Notes: generated by a model not told the origin, from the letters alone. A stretch of 64,000 nt of DNA from Tellurirhabdus rosea (GCF_026278345.1 NZ_CP111085.1:2807501-2871500); one strand, 5' to 3'; positions 43,243-52,055 are shown, numbered from the stretch's first letter. Numbers and translations: made by a program.

Positions 43243-43267
43243 GTCTTTTGTCCCTTGTCTAACCTCT
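43243..43267 (+). repeat. Solitary right arm of an AGACAAAAG-class repeat before hisIE
   Basis: GTCTTTTGTCCCTTGTCTAA followed by CCTCTT closely resembles the right arm inside 39558-39602. No left arm is present in the spacers on either side of the RhuM-Fic gene, so the element looks broken. Confidence 0.65.
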
Positions 43268-43268
43268 T

Positions 43269-43874
43269 ATGTCCAAAGAACTAAACTTCGATAAATCCCC
43301 CGACGGCCTCCTTCCCGCCGTGATTCAGGACGCGCAGACCGGCAAGGTGCTGATGCTGGGATACATGAACCGGGAAGCGTACGACAAAACGGCCGCCGAA
43401 GGTGTCGTGACGTTTTTCAGCCGGAGCAAACAGCGGCTCTGGACCAAAGGCGAAACGTCCAGCAATTTCCTCCGCGTCGAACAGATGCTGGTGGATTGCG
43501 ACGGCGATACGCTGCTGATCAAAGCCCGCCCCGACGGTCCGACCTGCCATACGGGCGCTGATACGTGTTTCGAAGAAGTGAACACCGGAAAAGGCCAGTT
43601 CCTGAATTACCTGCAGCACATTATCCGTGACCGGAAGGCCAACCCGTCCGACAAGTCCTACACAGCCAGCCTGTTTGCCAAAGGCGTCAACAAGATTGCC
43701 CAGAAAGTAGGCGAAGAGGCTGTGGAACTGGTCATTGAGGCGAAGGACGATAATGCCGACCTGTTCAAAGGCGAGGCCGCCGACCTGCTGTTCCACTATC
43801 TGGTGCTGCTGGAGCAAAAAGGGTTCGACCTGGACGACATCATCGCTGTCCTCCAGAAACGGCACGCAAAATAG
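43269..43874 (+). CDS. hisI: Bifunctional phosphoribosyl-AMP cyclohydrolase / phosphoribosyl-ATP pyrophosphatase
   Basis: This 201-residue fusion carries out steps two and three of histidine synthesis. The HisI part (about 1-105) has FFSRSKQRLWTKGETS and the metal-binding region DCDGDTLLIKARPDGPTCHTG. The HisE part (about 112-201) has the MazG-like helices with KVGEEAVELVIEAK and EAADLLFHYLVLLEQKG. Its separation from hisF by the RhuM-Fic gene is unusual. It is also commonly called hisIE. Confidence 0.95.
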   Translation: MSKELNFDKSPDGLLPAVIQDAQTGKVLMLGYMNREAYDKTAAEGVVTFFSRSKQRLWTKGETSSNFLRVEQMLVDCDGDTLLIKARPDGPTCHTGADTCFEEVNTGKGQFLNYLQHIIRDRKANPSDKSYTASLFAKGVNKIAQKVGEEAVELVIEAKDDNADLFKGEAADLLFHYLVLLEQKGFDLDDIIAVLQKRHAK

Positions 43875-43979
43875 CGGTTCTGAACAGTATTAGCCGCTTT
43901 GAGTTTGAAGTTTGACGAGGTTTTCATTTATTGGCGCGTACTTAACGCCAATCGTTCTACCACAAACTTTACACAAAGC

Positions 43980-44312
43980 ATGGGCTTACTCATACGAATT
44001 CTGATCAGTGCGGTCGCTGTGTTCGTCGCCAGCCGCCTGATTCCGGGCATCATCGTCAATAATTTCGGGACGGCCATTATCGTAGCCATTGTTCTCGGGC
44101 TGCTGAACGCATTCCTGAAGCCGATTCTGGTCTTTTTGACCATTCCCATTACCATTATGACCCTGGGGTTGTTCTATTTCGTCATCAACATCCTCATGGT
44201 ATACCTGGCGGCGTATCTGGTCGACGGCTTCGACGTCACCGGCGTCATCGCGGCGATTCTGTTCAGTATCGTCGTCACGGTGGTCACCTGGATCATCGAC
44301 GCGATTACCTAG
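43980..44312 (+). CDS. Phage-holin-family / YvlD-like four-helix membrane protein
   Basis: This 110-residue protein is almost entirely membrane: four hydrophobic segments at about 4-20, 28-48, 52-76 and 86-106. The motifs GTAIIVAIVLGLLNAFLKPI and PITIMTLGLFYFVIN are typical of the DUF360/mycobacterial four-TM superfamily, labelled phage holin family in databases. No lysis gene is nearby, so a phage role is unlikely; envelope stress roles have been suggested for YvlD homologues. The ATG at 43980 places the first helix at the N-terminus and is preferred over 43899. A perfect hairpin follows. Confidence 0.85.
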   Translation: MGLLIRILISAVAVFVASRLIPGIIVNNFGTAIIVAIVLGLLNAFLKPILVFLTIPITIMTLGLFYFVINILMVYLAAYLVDGFDVTGVIAAILFSIVVTVVTWIIDAIT

Positions 44313-44328
44313 ACCAGGGTCTCTCTCA

Positions 44329-44381
44329 ATCGAAAAAAACGAATGCCATATCTCCGAGATATGGCATTCGTTTTTTTCGAT
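44329..44381 (+). terminator. Perfect 25-bp hairpin terminator, ATGCCATATC core
   Basis: Arms 44329-44353 and 44357-44381 are perfectly complementary with a 3-base loop. Seven A precede and seven T follow the central CGAATGCCATATCT / AGATATGGCATTCG. The same AATGCCATATC core is used in the hairpin at 9956-10010, although the flanks differ. Confidence 0.92.
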
Positions 44382-44429
44382 CAGAAAGCGGTATCTTTTG
44401 TAGATAGAGTCTTTTAACCCACGCCGTTC

Positions 44430-45767
44430 ATGCCCTACGACGTCCTCATCATCGGGGCCGGTTATGCCGGACTCACCGCCGCCCGCGAACTGACCAGGGC
44501 GGGGAAGAATGTGCTGGTCCTCGAAGCCCGCAACCGCGTCGGCGGACGGGTCTGGACCGAACGCTTCGACGACGGCTCGGACGTCGATTGGGGCGGGGCC
44601 TGGGTCGGACCCACGCAGGACCGGCTGTTCGCGCTGGCCGACGAATATGGGATCGAAACGTTCCGGACCTACGACGAAGGCAAAAGCACCCAGTATTTTC
44701 GGGGAAAGGTCAAACGCTACCGGGGCCTGATTCCCCCGCTGCCCGTCCTGCCCCTGATCAGCCTCGACCGGGCCATCAAGCGGATGAACAAGCTCTCCCG
44801 AACGATCAATCTGGAAGCACCCTGGCTTTCTCCGGACGCCGCTCACCTGGACGCCCGGACGCTGGCCGACTGGATGAACAGCCAGATGCGCTTTCAGACC
44901 GCCCGGCAGTTTTTCAAAATTGCCGCCGAAGCCATCTGGGCCGCCGACCCGTCCGAAATTTCCCTGCTTCACGCACTGTTTTACGCCCGCTCCGGCCGGG
45001 ATCTCGATACTTTAATGAACATCCGCAACGGGGCGCAGGAAAGCCGTATGGTCGGCGGGATGCAAACCGTGGCCGACCGGATGGCCGAAACGCTGAGTGG
45101 TAGAATCGTTTTCGATTCTCCTGTGAAAGCCGTTTGGCAGGAAGGCGAAACGGTGAACGTGGTGACGGGTAAAGAAACATACACGGCAGGCCGGGTCATC
45201 ATCACGGTGCCGCCCGCCCTGCTGACGAAAATCGACTTTCGGCCCGGTTTGCCCCAAAGCCGCCTGCAGCTGGCCGGCGGAATGCCAATGGGTGCGGTCT
45301 GGAAATGTTACGGCATCTACGAAAAGCCGTTCTGGCGTTCGCAGGGCCTTAACGGACTCGCCGCCACGCCCGACGGCCCTGTGACCGTCACCTTCGACAA
45401 TTCGCCCAAAGACGGCAACAAGGGCATCCTGATGGGGTTTGTCCTGGGCAGGCAGGCCCGTGAGTTTGGGGCGTTGCCGGACGTCCAGCGGCGCGAATCG
45501 GCCCTGAACTCGTTTGCCACCTTTTTCGGCCCTGAAGCGGCGAAGCCGGTGCGTTATCTGGACCATAGTTTTCTGAACGAAGAATGGTCGGGCGGGTGCT
45601 ACGCGGGCGTTTTTCAGCCCGGCATCTGGACGCAGTACGGCGACGCCCTGCGACAACCCGTCGGCCGGATTCACTGGGCGGGCACCGAAACATCGGACGT
45701 CTGGAACGGCTATATCGAGGGAGCCATCCGGTCGGGCGAACGGGTAGCGCGGGAGGTGCTGATCTAA
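44430..45767 (+). CDS. Flavin monoamine oxidase-family FAD oxidoreductase
   Basis: This 445-residue protein begins with the FAD dinucleotide-binding motif (VLIIGAGYAGLTAARELTRAG, followed by VLEARNRVGGRVWT). The amine-oxidase signature continues with WGGAWVGPTQDRL, and the C-terminal FAD region reads GRIHWAGTETSDVWNGYIEGAIRSGERVA. It probably oxidises primary amines to aldehydes with release of hydrogen peroxide. No signal peptide is seen. The substrate is unknown. It is monocistronic between two strong hairpins. Confidence 0.9.
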   Translation: MPYDVLIIGAGYAGLTAARELTRAGKNVLVLEARNRVGGRVWTERFDDGSDVDWGGAWVGPTQDRLFALADEYGIETFRTYDEGKSTQYFRGKVKRYRGLIPPLPVLPLISLDRAIKRMNKLSRTINLEAPWLSPDAAHLDARTLADWMNSQMRFQTARQFFKIAAEAIWAADPSEISLLHALFYARSGRDLDTLMNIRNGAQESRMVGGMQTVADRMAETLSGRIVFDSPVKAVWQEGETVNVVTGKETYTAGRVIITVPPALLTKIDFRPGLPQSRLQLAGGMPMGAVWKCYGIYEKPFWRSQGLNGLAATPDGPVTVTFDNSPKDGNKGILMGFVLGRQAREFGALPDVQRRESALNSFATFFGPEAAKPVRYLDHSFLNEEWSGGCYAGVFQPGIWTQYGDALRQPVGRIHWAGTETSDVWNGYIEGAIRSGERVAREVLI

Positions 45768-45771
45768 AAGC

Positions 45772-45800
45772 AAAAGGCGGGTCACCTCGACCCGCCTTTT
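45772..45800. terminator. Bidirectional terminator between amine oxidase and ygiQ
   Basis: AAAAGGCGGGTC pairs with GACCCGCCTTTT around ACCTC, a 12-bp perfect stem with A- and T-tracts. It starts five bases after the amine-oxidase stop and ends just before the minus-strand stop of ygiQ. Confidence 0.93.
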
Positions 45801-45802
45801 CG

Positions 45803-47698
45803 TTAATACCACTTCTTTTTAAACGGCTTCCCGCCGCCTCCGCCGCCCGGCTTGTCCTTCTTCGGACTGCCCAGCAACTTGTCGGCCAGGTCCGGGCGCT
45901 TGAGTTTGTTCAGGCGATTGCGGATCCAGTCGCGGTATTCGGGTTTATACCAGAAGAAATAGCGGTTCTGCGCCAGTTTCTCGTCCCGCGTCTTGGCCGT
46001 CTTGACCGGCTTCAGCGTGTACGGGTGAACCCCGGTGTAATAGATCACTTCAGCCACCGTCATCGGTGTGGGCGTAAAATCCTGCACCTGTTCGAGCTGG
46101 AAGCCCATGTCCTTCGTCTCGGCGGCCAGATTCGCCATGTCGGCTTCCTCGCAGCCGGGGTGCGACGAAATGAAGTACGGAATCAAGGGCTGGCTCAGAC
46201 CGTGTTTCTCCTGAATCTTGTCGTATTTTTTCTTGAACAGCTTGAAGTACTTGAACGACGGCTTGCGCATCACCCGCAGGGTATCGTCAGCGGTATGTTC
46301 GGGAGCCACTTTCAACCGGCCCGATACGTGGCGCGTCACCAGTTGCTCCATGTACTCGTCGTGGTTGCCGTCCTCGTTGTTCTTGTTGAAATCGTCCACC
46401 AGCAGGTCGTACCGGACACCCGAGCCGACAAAGGCTTTTTTGATGGCCGGGTTGGCGTCCACCTTGCGGTACAGTTCCGTCAGCGGCTTGTGCGAGGTGT
46501 CGAGGTTCGAGCAGATCACCGGGTGAATGCAGCTCGGGCTCTGGCAGCGGGCGCAGATGCTTTCGTCCTTGCCCTTCATCTTGTACATATTGGCCGACGG
46601 TCCGCCGAGGTCCGACAGGTAACCCTTGAACTCCGGATGCTTTGTCAGTTCATCCACTTCCTTCAGAATCGACTTTTCGCTTCGGGAGGCGATGAACTTG
46701 CCCTGGTGGGCCGAAATGGTGCAGAAGCTACAGCCACCGAAACAGCCCCGGTGCATGTTGACCGAGAACTTGATCATTTCGTAGGCCGGAATCGGGCCGC
46801 GCTTCTTGTATTTTGGGTGCGGCAGGCGCGTGTACGGCAGGTCGAACGACTTGTCGATTTCATCCTCCGTCATGGTCTTGAACGGCGGATTGATCACCAG
46901 CACCTGATCGCCCACGTTCTGCGTAATGCGGTTGGCCTGCCACTTATTCGACTCTACTTCGACAATCTTGAAGTTGGCCGCGTATTTGATTTTATCCTCC
47001 AGACAGGTCTCGTGGCTCGCCAGTTCGACCGTGCTCCAGTCGTTGTACTCGCGCAGGTCGCCCGTCTGGGTGTCGTGCAGAAACGCCACCTGGTTGATGT
47101 TGCGCATGGACGAGAACGGCACGTCTTTCTTCACCAGCCGCAGAATTTCGCGCAGCGGCTGTTCGCCCATGCCGTAGACCAGCATATCCGCCTTCGAATC
47201 CACCAGAATCGACGGCATCAGCGCGTCCTTCCAGTAGTCGTAATGCGTCACGCGGCGGAGCGAGGCTTCGATACCGCCGAGCAGCACCGGCACGTCGGGG
47301 TACAGCTTTTTAAGAATATTGGAATACACGATCGTGGCGTAATCGGGCCGGAAACCCGCTTCGCCGCCGGGCGTGTAGGAGTCGTTCGAGCGCAGGCGTT
47401 TGTTGGCCGTGTAGTGGTTGACCATGGAGTCCATGCAACCGGCCGTGACGCCGAAGAAGTATTTGGGCCGACCAAATTTCCGGAAATCCCGCAGGTCGTC
47501 CTTCCAGTTGGGCTGTGCGATAACGGCCACGCGGAAGCCCTCGCTTTCCATGATACGGCCAATCACAGCGGTGCCGAAGGCCGGGTGATCCACGTAGGCA
47601 TCCCCGGAAACCAGTACAATGTCCACTTCATCCCAGCCGCGTTTCTCCACTTCCTGCTTCGTCAGCGGCAACCAGTCTGTAATGGGTCTTTCAATCAT
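45803..47698 (-). CDS. YgiQ-family radical SAM protein
   Basis: This 631-residue protein has the UPF0313/YgiQ layout. An N-terminal B12-binding-like Rossmann region (VDIVLVSGDAYVDHPAFGTAVIGRI) leads to LGGIEASLRR. The radical SAM cluster CFGGCSFC (C319, C323, C326) sits after VNMHRGC. The C-terminal part includes a further Cys group (CARCQSPSCIHPVIC) and APEHTADDTL. It ends in a glycine/lysine-rich tail (GGGGGGKPFKKKW). The family is widespread, but its reaction is unknown. The ATG is followed by the family's conserved start IERPITDWLPLT. Confidence 0.93.
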   Translation of the reverse strand: MIERPITDWLPLTKQEVEKRGWDEVDIVLVSGDAYVDHPAFGTAVIGRIMESEGFRVAVIAQPNWKDDLRDFRKFGRPKYFFGVTAGCMDSMVNHYTANKRLRSNDSYTPGGEAGFRPDYATIVYSNILKKLYPDVPVLLGGIEASLRRVTHYDYWKDALMPSILVDSKADMLVYGMGEQPLREILRLVKKDVPFSSMRNINQVAFLHDTQTGDLREYNDWSTVELASHETCLEDKIKYAANFKIVEVESNKWQANRITQNVGDQVLVINPPFKTMTEDEIDKSFDLPYTRLPHPKYKKRGPIPAYEMIKFSVNMHRGCFGGCSFCTISAHQGKFIASRSEKSILKEVDELTKHPEFKGYLSDLGGPSANMYKMKGKDESICARCQSPSCIHPVICSNLDTSHKPLTELYRKVDANPAIKKAFVGSGVRYDLLVDDFNKNNEDGNHDEYMEQLVTRHVSGRLKVAPEHTADDTLRVMRKPSFKYFKLFKKKYDKIQEKHGLSQPLIPYFISSHPGCEEADMANLAAETKDMGFQLEQVQDFTPTPMTVAEVIYYTGVHPYTLKPVKTAKTRDEKLAQNRYFFWYKPEYRDWIRNRLNKLKRPDLADKLLGSPKKDKPGGGGGGKPFKKKWY

Positions 47699-48376
47699 GA
47701 GTAAGAGCAGTGATGTTAGCGGCGAAAGAGGTAGGAGGGGTGTTCAAAACGTTTATAGTCAAGCGTTCCGGTTGCCCGTTTCCATGCTCTCTGGCCTATG
47801 GGAAAAGGCTCCAAGTTACGAAATAGTTCAATTCGTTGGCCGATTTAATCCCGTCTGCTGGTGGTACGGCTCGGAGCTGTGCCACCCCGAACATCGTGGC
47901 AAAACCCTTTTAAGCCCTGGTAACCATACTACGTTTATGCTTCGGCTTCCCGCCCGAATGCAGGCACCGCAGCGTTGTAGACCATTAAATACCTCTCCGG
48001 GAATAGTAGTTCTGCGCATATTCCGTGGAATACTTGCAGCTACTGCGCTATGCCTTAAAAAACTATTCCAACGTATCAGGCATCGGCAAATCACGTACGT
48101 AGCAGGTTGGAGTCTGTTGGCTTTGGCACTCTTACCACTGCGTCTGCTTTTGTAGTGGATAGATAAGCGGATTTAGGTTTTGAGCCATTTTCGAGCTAGT
48201 CCTCTGGTGCGTAGTCATCTTTTTAGTAGTTTTCCCCGGCCTGACCCGCACAACGCCAAAAGCAGCCGAACGCCTCGATAAAGCTGAAAAATAAAGTGTA
48301 AATTATCGCCGTTCGGCGCGGCTCATGCCGCACCTGAACCTGAAGCAGTATTCGTCTAACGTTACGCCTTCGATCC
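47699..48376. other. 678-bp gene-poor tract, unassigned
   Basis: I find no convincing gene here. The longest frame (to 48155, plus strand) is mostly the antisense shadow of ygiQ continued into unrecognisable sequence. Base composition is visibly less GC-rich than the flanks. One good RNA-type hairpin exists at 47860-47886 (GGTGGTACGGC / GCTGTGCCACC, 11 pairs, two of them G-U, five-base loop). Weaker stems lie nearby (TTCGG/CCGAA near 47942-47960; GGAATA/TATTCC near 48000-48024). It may be a structured RNA, a decayed gene or an old insertion. Confidence 0.4.
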
Positions 48377-48817
48377 ATGTCCAAAAAAATCAGTCTGAGA
48401 ATAATGCTACAAAACCCGGCCGATGGGACGATGTATGGATTACAGAAAGGGAAGAGCCCTAATTATGAGACTGTGCAGCCGCAGCTCGGAAATGGCCAGG
48501 ATATAACCTTTGACTTTGTTGTTCACGCAAAGCAGACCAACGGGTCTGCCTTCTCGCTTACGGGCCCGTTCGTTCAGGGCACTCCCGGAAACCGCTTCGT
48601 TTACATCAACCTTGGCAGCTACGCCGGACAGCCTGGAGCGCCCTGGAGTGGCCGCATGAAGGTTCCCCTTGCCGAAGCCGACTTCCAAAACGCGCTGTCA
48701 GAGGGTGGTGCGTACGGCTGGTCCTGCACAGTTTCTGGCAGAACGGTGGATGGAAAACCTGTTTTTGCCACCGTGAAGCCTTTTGGCGGCTGGACTATGC
48801 GTAAGCTTTCCGACTGA
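48377..48817 (+). CDS. DUF5990-like protein
   Basis: This 146-residue protein has no signal peptide. Motifs such as GLQKGKSPNYETVQPQ, ITFDFVVHAK, LTGPFVQGTPGNRFVYINLG and WSGRMKVPL resemble the DUF5990 family of small Bacteroidota proteins, which carry a conserved G-P-x-V-Q-G-x-P-x-x-R-F-V-Y-I block. No function is known for the family. It follows the gene-poor tract and is transcribed alone. Family assignment is from memory of the motif. Confidence 0.6.
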   Translation: MSKKISLRIMLQNPADGTMYGLQKGKSPNYETVQPQLGNGQDITFDFVVHAKQTNGSAFSLTGPFVQGTPGNRFVYINLGSYAGQPGAPWSGRMKVPLAEADFQNALSEGGAYGWSCTVSGRTVDGKPVFATVKPFGGWTMRKLSD

Positions 48818-48952
48818 GGAAGCGCTTAGCAGGGAATTTGACGCAAGCAAGGCTATACTACTCTTGCAAACGGTACATCTTAATGCAACTTTGGAAAGGC
48901 AATTTTCTGCCTGAGGGCCTTACCCGAACGTTGACCGTAAACATTCATATCC

Positions 48953-50062
48953 CTACTTCCTTTCTGCCGCACCAAACGCCTCTACCCGCGCCCGCACATT
49001 CTCGCGAATGTTCATCCAAAACAGGTTGTAATCGAACGTGTGCAGGTTTTTTAGATTTTGCAGCCGCGCTCCGGCCTTCTCCGGTAAGGTAACCCACAGA
49101 ATGCGCGAGGCAGGTTCGATGCCCGCGCCGATGGCCTGGGGAATAAGGGTGTTGAAGCCAATCAGTGAGCCCCGGTTCTGCGACTTGTCAGCCCACTTTG
49201 TGTCAGTGGTCCAGGTGAGGGGATTGACGCAGACGGAATTCCCTTCTTCCCGCGCCACGGCCGGAGGCATGACGTCTTTCTGGTAGGTTCGCCAGCCCAC
49301 AAAGCAGCCCGTCATGGTCGGGGAGGTGCCAACGGGAAGGCGTTTGAAGGTGTTTTTGGGAAGCTGATACCCGATGAGATACGCGCACACCAACTGATTC
49401 TGCAACGGCTTATCGTCAAAGAACTCCTGCAAAAGCCGAATCGCGTGCAGCGTTCCCTGACTGTGGGAGGCAATCAGGATCGGGCGGCCCTGGTTTTCGT
49501 TTTTCAGGTAATGCTCGAAAGCGGCTTTGATGTCGGCATAGGCAAGGTCGAACGCCCGTTGGGAGGCGGGCGAGTCGCGGATGAAGAACGCTTTGAGGTT
49601 GGCCTGCCGGTAGCGCGGCGCAAACACCCGGCAACTGCCGTTGAAAACGCTCGCCTGGTACCGAATGGCCCGCGCATCGGTCCGGTTGTTGACGGCCGTG
49701 TCGGTCAGGTCGGCATTCCAGGGCTCGGTTTTGAGAGCTTCGAACGCTTCGCGGCGGTTACCGCCGTTCAGGAGGTCCATTTCGCTGGCATCGCCGAGGT
49801 AGGAGGTGGGGTGAATGAAAAACACGTCGGCCCGGAGGTTTGGGGTTTCCTTCTTCAGAAAAGCCGGGACGCTGTCGCTGGGATCCGTTTTGTGGGGCGA
49901 GGCGGCCCAGAACCGGAGGTCGCGGTAGTCGGGAGCCGGACCCGTGTTGGGGGCCGATTCTTTTTCGAATTGGCGGATCACGTACTTCTGCAGTAACTGG
50001 CCCTGCTGCGCCTGAAGGGAGCCGGTGCTGAGCAGTGCGAATAGGAGAAAAAGGTGTCTCAT
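48953..50062 (-). CDS. Exported DUF3089 alpha/beta-hydrolase-like protein
   Basis: This 369-residue protein has a signal peptide (MRHLFLLFALLSTGSLQAQ) and a DUF3089 domain. FFIHPTSYLGDA is the conserved N-terminal strand, and ASHSQGTLHAIRLLQEF is the nucleophile elbow (Ser in S-H-S-Q-G). The late segment NTLIPQAIGAGIEPASRILWV and HTFDYNLFW completes the family pattern. It is probably a periplasmic or surface lipase/esterase. The ATG at 50062 gives a clean signal peptide; the longer frame from 50110 is less likely. Confidence 0.82.
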   Translation of the reverse strand: MRHLFLLFALLSTGSLQAQQGQLLQKYVIRQFEKESAPNTGPAPDYRDLRFWAASPHKTDPSDSVPAFLKKETPNLRADVFFIHPTSYLGDASEMDLLNGGNRREAFEALKTEPWNADLTDTAVNNRTDARAIRYQASVFNGSCRVFAPRYRQANLKAFFIRDSPASQRAFDLAYADIKAAFEHYLKNENQGRPILIASHSQGTLHAIRLLQEFFDDKPLQNQLVCAYLIGYQLPKNTFKRLPVGTSPTMTGCFVGWRTYQKDVMPPAVAREEGNSVCVNPLTWTTDTKWADKSQNRGSLIGFNTLIPQAIGAGIEPASRILWVTLPEKAGARLQNLKNLHTFDYNLFWMNIRENVRARVEAFGAAERK

Positions 50063-50219
50063 GGGTTTCGCGAAAAATAAGTCTACCATCAGACACAAAA
50101 CGAGCGCCAACGTTTATTACAAGCCGTCTCTTTTTAGCATCAGTAATTTTGCCGCCTCTTTTTCTTCTTGCCTGTAGAAAGCCTCCATACGCAAAGTTTT
50201 TACGCTTATCCGGAAACGA

Positions 50220-51521
50220 ATGAAATCCTCTCTTTTACTCACCACACTGCTGCTGAGCACGCTGGCGGGGCAAACGCCTTCGCGGGCGGATCACGGTAAA
50301 AAGCCGACTCCCGCCAATCCCAGAAAACAAACGGCCGCTGCCGATCTGAAAATGCCTTCCGGCTTTACGGCCACCGTGCTGGCCGAAAACATCGGTCCGG
50401 CGCGGCACATCACCGTCAGCAAAACCGGCGACGTGTACGTAAAACTCGGCAAACTGAAAGACGGGAAAGGCATCGTCCGCCTGCGGGATACGAACAAAGA
50501 CGGGGTTGCCGACGAGCAGATGAGCTTCGGTGATTATCCCGGCACGGGTATTCTGATCAAAAACGGCTACCTCTACACCTCGTCCAACACCGCCGTCTTC
50601 CGGTATAAACTGAACGAAAAGGAAGAGGTGATGAACCCCGAACAGCCCGAGCGGCTGGTGTCCGGTCTGCTGAGCAAAGCCCGCGACGAATCCAAGTCCA
50701 TCGAGATCGACGACAAGGACAATCTGTACGTCAACATTGCTTCCTGGAACGACGCCTGCCGCGAGCCGGGCACCGGAAAAGGAATGATGCCCTGCCCGCT
50801 GCTGGATTCGGCGGCCGGAATCTGGCAGTTCAAGGCCAGCAAACTCGACCAGACCTACGCGACGGGCGTCCGGTTTGCCACGGGTTTGAAAAATGTCGTC
50901 GGCCTCGACTGGAACCCCGTCTCCAACTCGCTTTTTGTGCTCCAGCACGGCCGGGGACAGTTCCATGATTTCTATTCGCAGTATTACACCCCGCAGCAAA
51001 GCACCGAACTGCCCGCCGAAACCATGTACGAACTGCACAAAGGCGACGATGCGGGCTGGCCGTACGTTTACTACGACCACATTCAGAAAAAGAAAATTCT
51101 GGCGCCCGAGTACGGCGGCGACGGCAAAAAGACCGCCGGTGAGAAAACCATTGACCCTGTAGCGGCTTTCCCGGCTCACCTCGGCCCCAATGGTTTGTTG
51201 TTTTATACGGGCACTATGTTTCCGGCCCGCTACAAAAACGGGGCGTTCATTGCCTTCCACGGCCAGAACCAGGCGCTGAAAAAGGGCTACATGGTGGCCT
51301 TTGTGCCGTTTAAAAATGGCAAACCGTCCGGTCCGTGGGAGATTTTCGCGGACAATTTCGCCGGAACCGATCTGGCCAAGCCGACCGGCCCCGTACAGCA
51401 CCGCCCCTGCGGACTGGCGATGGGTCCCGATGGTTCGCTGTACGTGACCGACGACCTGAACGGAACGGTCTACCGGATTGCCTATAACGCCGCAAGCCCC
51501 AAAGCGTCAGCGAAGCGGTAA
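50220..51521 (+). CDS. Sorbosone dehydrogenase-like PQQ beta-propeller protein
   Basis: This 433-residue exported protein (signal about 1-22) is a beta-propeller of the L-sorbosone/soluble glucose dehydrogenase type. Characteristic strands are LKMPSGFTATVLAENIGPARHI, IVRLRDTNKDGVADEQM, ATGLKNVVGLDWNPVSNSLF, GDDAGWPYVYYDH and CGLAMGPDGSLYVTDDLNGTVYRI. The family oxidises sugars with PQQ in the periplasm. Unlike the cytochrome fusion at 22561 it has no CxxCH motif, so electrons would go to a separate acceptor. It is monocistronic with a strong terminator. Confidence 0.87.
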   Translation: MKSSLLLTTLLLSTLAGQTPSRADHGKKPTPANPRKQTAAADLKMPSGFTATVLAENIGPARHITVSKTGDVYVKLGKLKDGKGIVRLRDTNKDGVADEQMSFGDYPGTGILIKNGYLYTSSNTAVFRYKLNEKEEVMNPEQPERLVSGLLSKARDESKSIEIDDKDNLYVNIASWNDACREPGTGKGMMPCPLLDSAAGIWQFKASKLDQTYATGVRFATGLKNVVGLDWNPVSNSLFVLQHGRGQFHDFYSQYYTPQQSTELPAETMYELHKGDDAGWPYVYYDHIQKKKILAPEYGGDGKKTAGEKTIDPVAAFPAHLGPNGLLFYTGTMFPARYKNGAFIAFHGQNQALKKGYMVAFVPFKNGKPSGPWEIFADNFAGTDLAKPTGPVQHRPCGLAMGPDGSLYVTDDLNGTVYRIAYNAASPKASAKR

Positions 51522-51545
51522 GAAGGTCATTTCCGATAAAACCGC

Positions 51546-51578
51546 AAAAGCCCGGCGTCCTCCACGCCGGGCTTTTTT
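51546..51578 (+). terminator. Intrinsic terminator after the sorbosone dehydrogenase-like gene
   Basis: AAAAGCCCGGCGT pairs with ACGCCGGGCTTTT around a short CCTCC loop, followed by additional T. It lies 25 bases after the stop. Confidence 0.93.
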
Positions 51579-51710
51579 ATGTCGCTGAACTTGAAATCGT
51601 CGTTTTCTCAAGCCTGTCCTATAAAATATCAATCCTCGCCGACGTGCAGCCGCCCCGGTCCTGACTTAGTTTTGACGCTTACAAGGATGGACTAAAACCC
51701 TTTAATCGAG

Positions 51711-52055
51711 ATGAACGATCAACCAATTCTTAAACAGCTTTACCGGGATTTCAATGCCCGGAACATCGACGCTGTTCTGGCTTTCATGCACGCGGATGTC
51801 GACTGGCCCAACGGATGGGAAGGTGGGTATGTATCGGGCCATGACGAAGTACGGGCCTACTGGCTGCGTCAATGGCAGCAGATCGATCCGGTAGTCGAGC
51901 CCGTTTCTTTTGAGGAAAGACCCGATGGCCGTATTGCCGTTGGCGTCCACCAGCTTATCCGGTCTTTAGACGGTCAGATAGTGAGCGACGGGCACGTAAA
52001 CCATGTATACACCTTTGACAATGGAAAGGTGAGAACAATGGCCATTGAACAGTAA
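51711..52055 (+). CDS. NTF2-like/SnoaL-type small protein
   Basis: This 114-residue protein has the NTF2-like cone fold pattern. An N-terminal helix LKQLYRDFNARNIDAVLAFMHADVDWPNG is followed by the central strands VRAYWLRQWQQIDPVVEPVSFE and GRIAVGVHQLIRSLDG. The end is HVNHVYTFDNGKVRTM, typical of SnoaL-like proteins. These are small-molecule-binding or isomerase-like domains, and no specific activity can be assigned. A possible -7 box TAGTTTTG lies at 51667-51674. Confidence 0.83.
   Translation: MNDQPILKQLYRDFNARNIDAVLAFMHADVDWPNGWEGGYVSGHDEVRAYWLRQWQQIDPVVEPVSFEERPDGRIAVGVHQLIRSLDGQIVSDGHVNHVYTFDNGKVRTMAIEQ

Noticed and set aside
43980-44312. Holin of a prophage lysis module
   Set aside because: No endolysin, spanin or other phage gene surrounds it. 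The four-helix DUF360/YvlD family is common outside phages despite its name.
47619-48155. 178-codon plus-strand frame and an 88-codon minus-strand frame in the gene-poor tract
   Set aside because: The first half of the plus frame is antisense to ygiQ. The rest has no recognisable domain, signal or start context. Neither frame is convincing as a gene.
51667-51674. TAGTTTTG as the promoter of the NTF2-like gene
   Set aside because: The -7 match is good, but no -33 element is visible, and such 8-mers occur by chance several times in a window this long. It is mentioned only within the gene entry.
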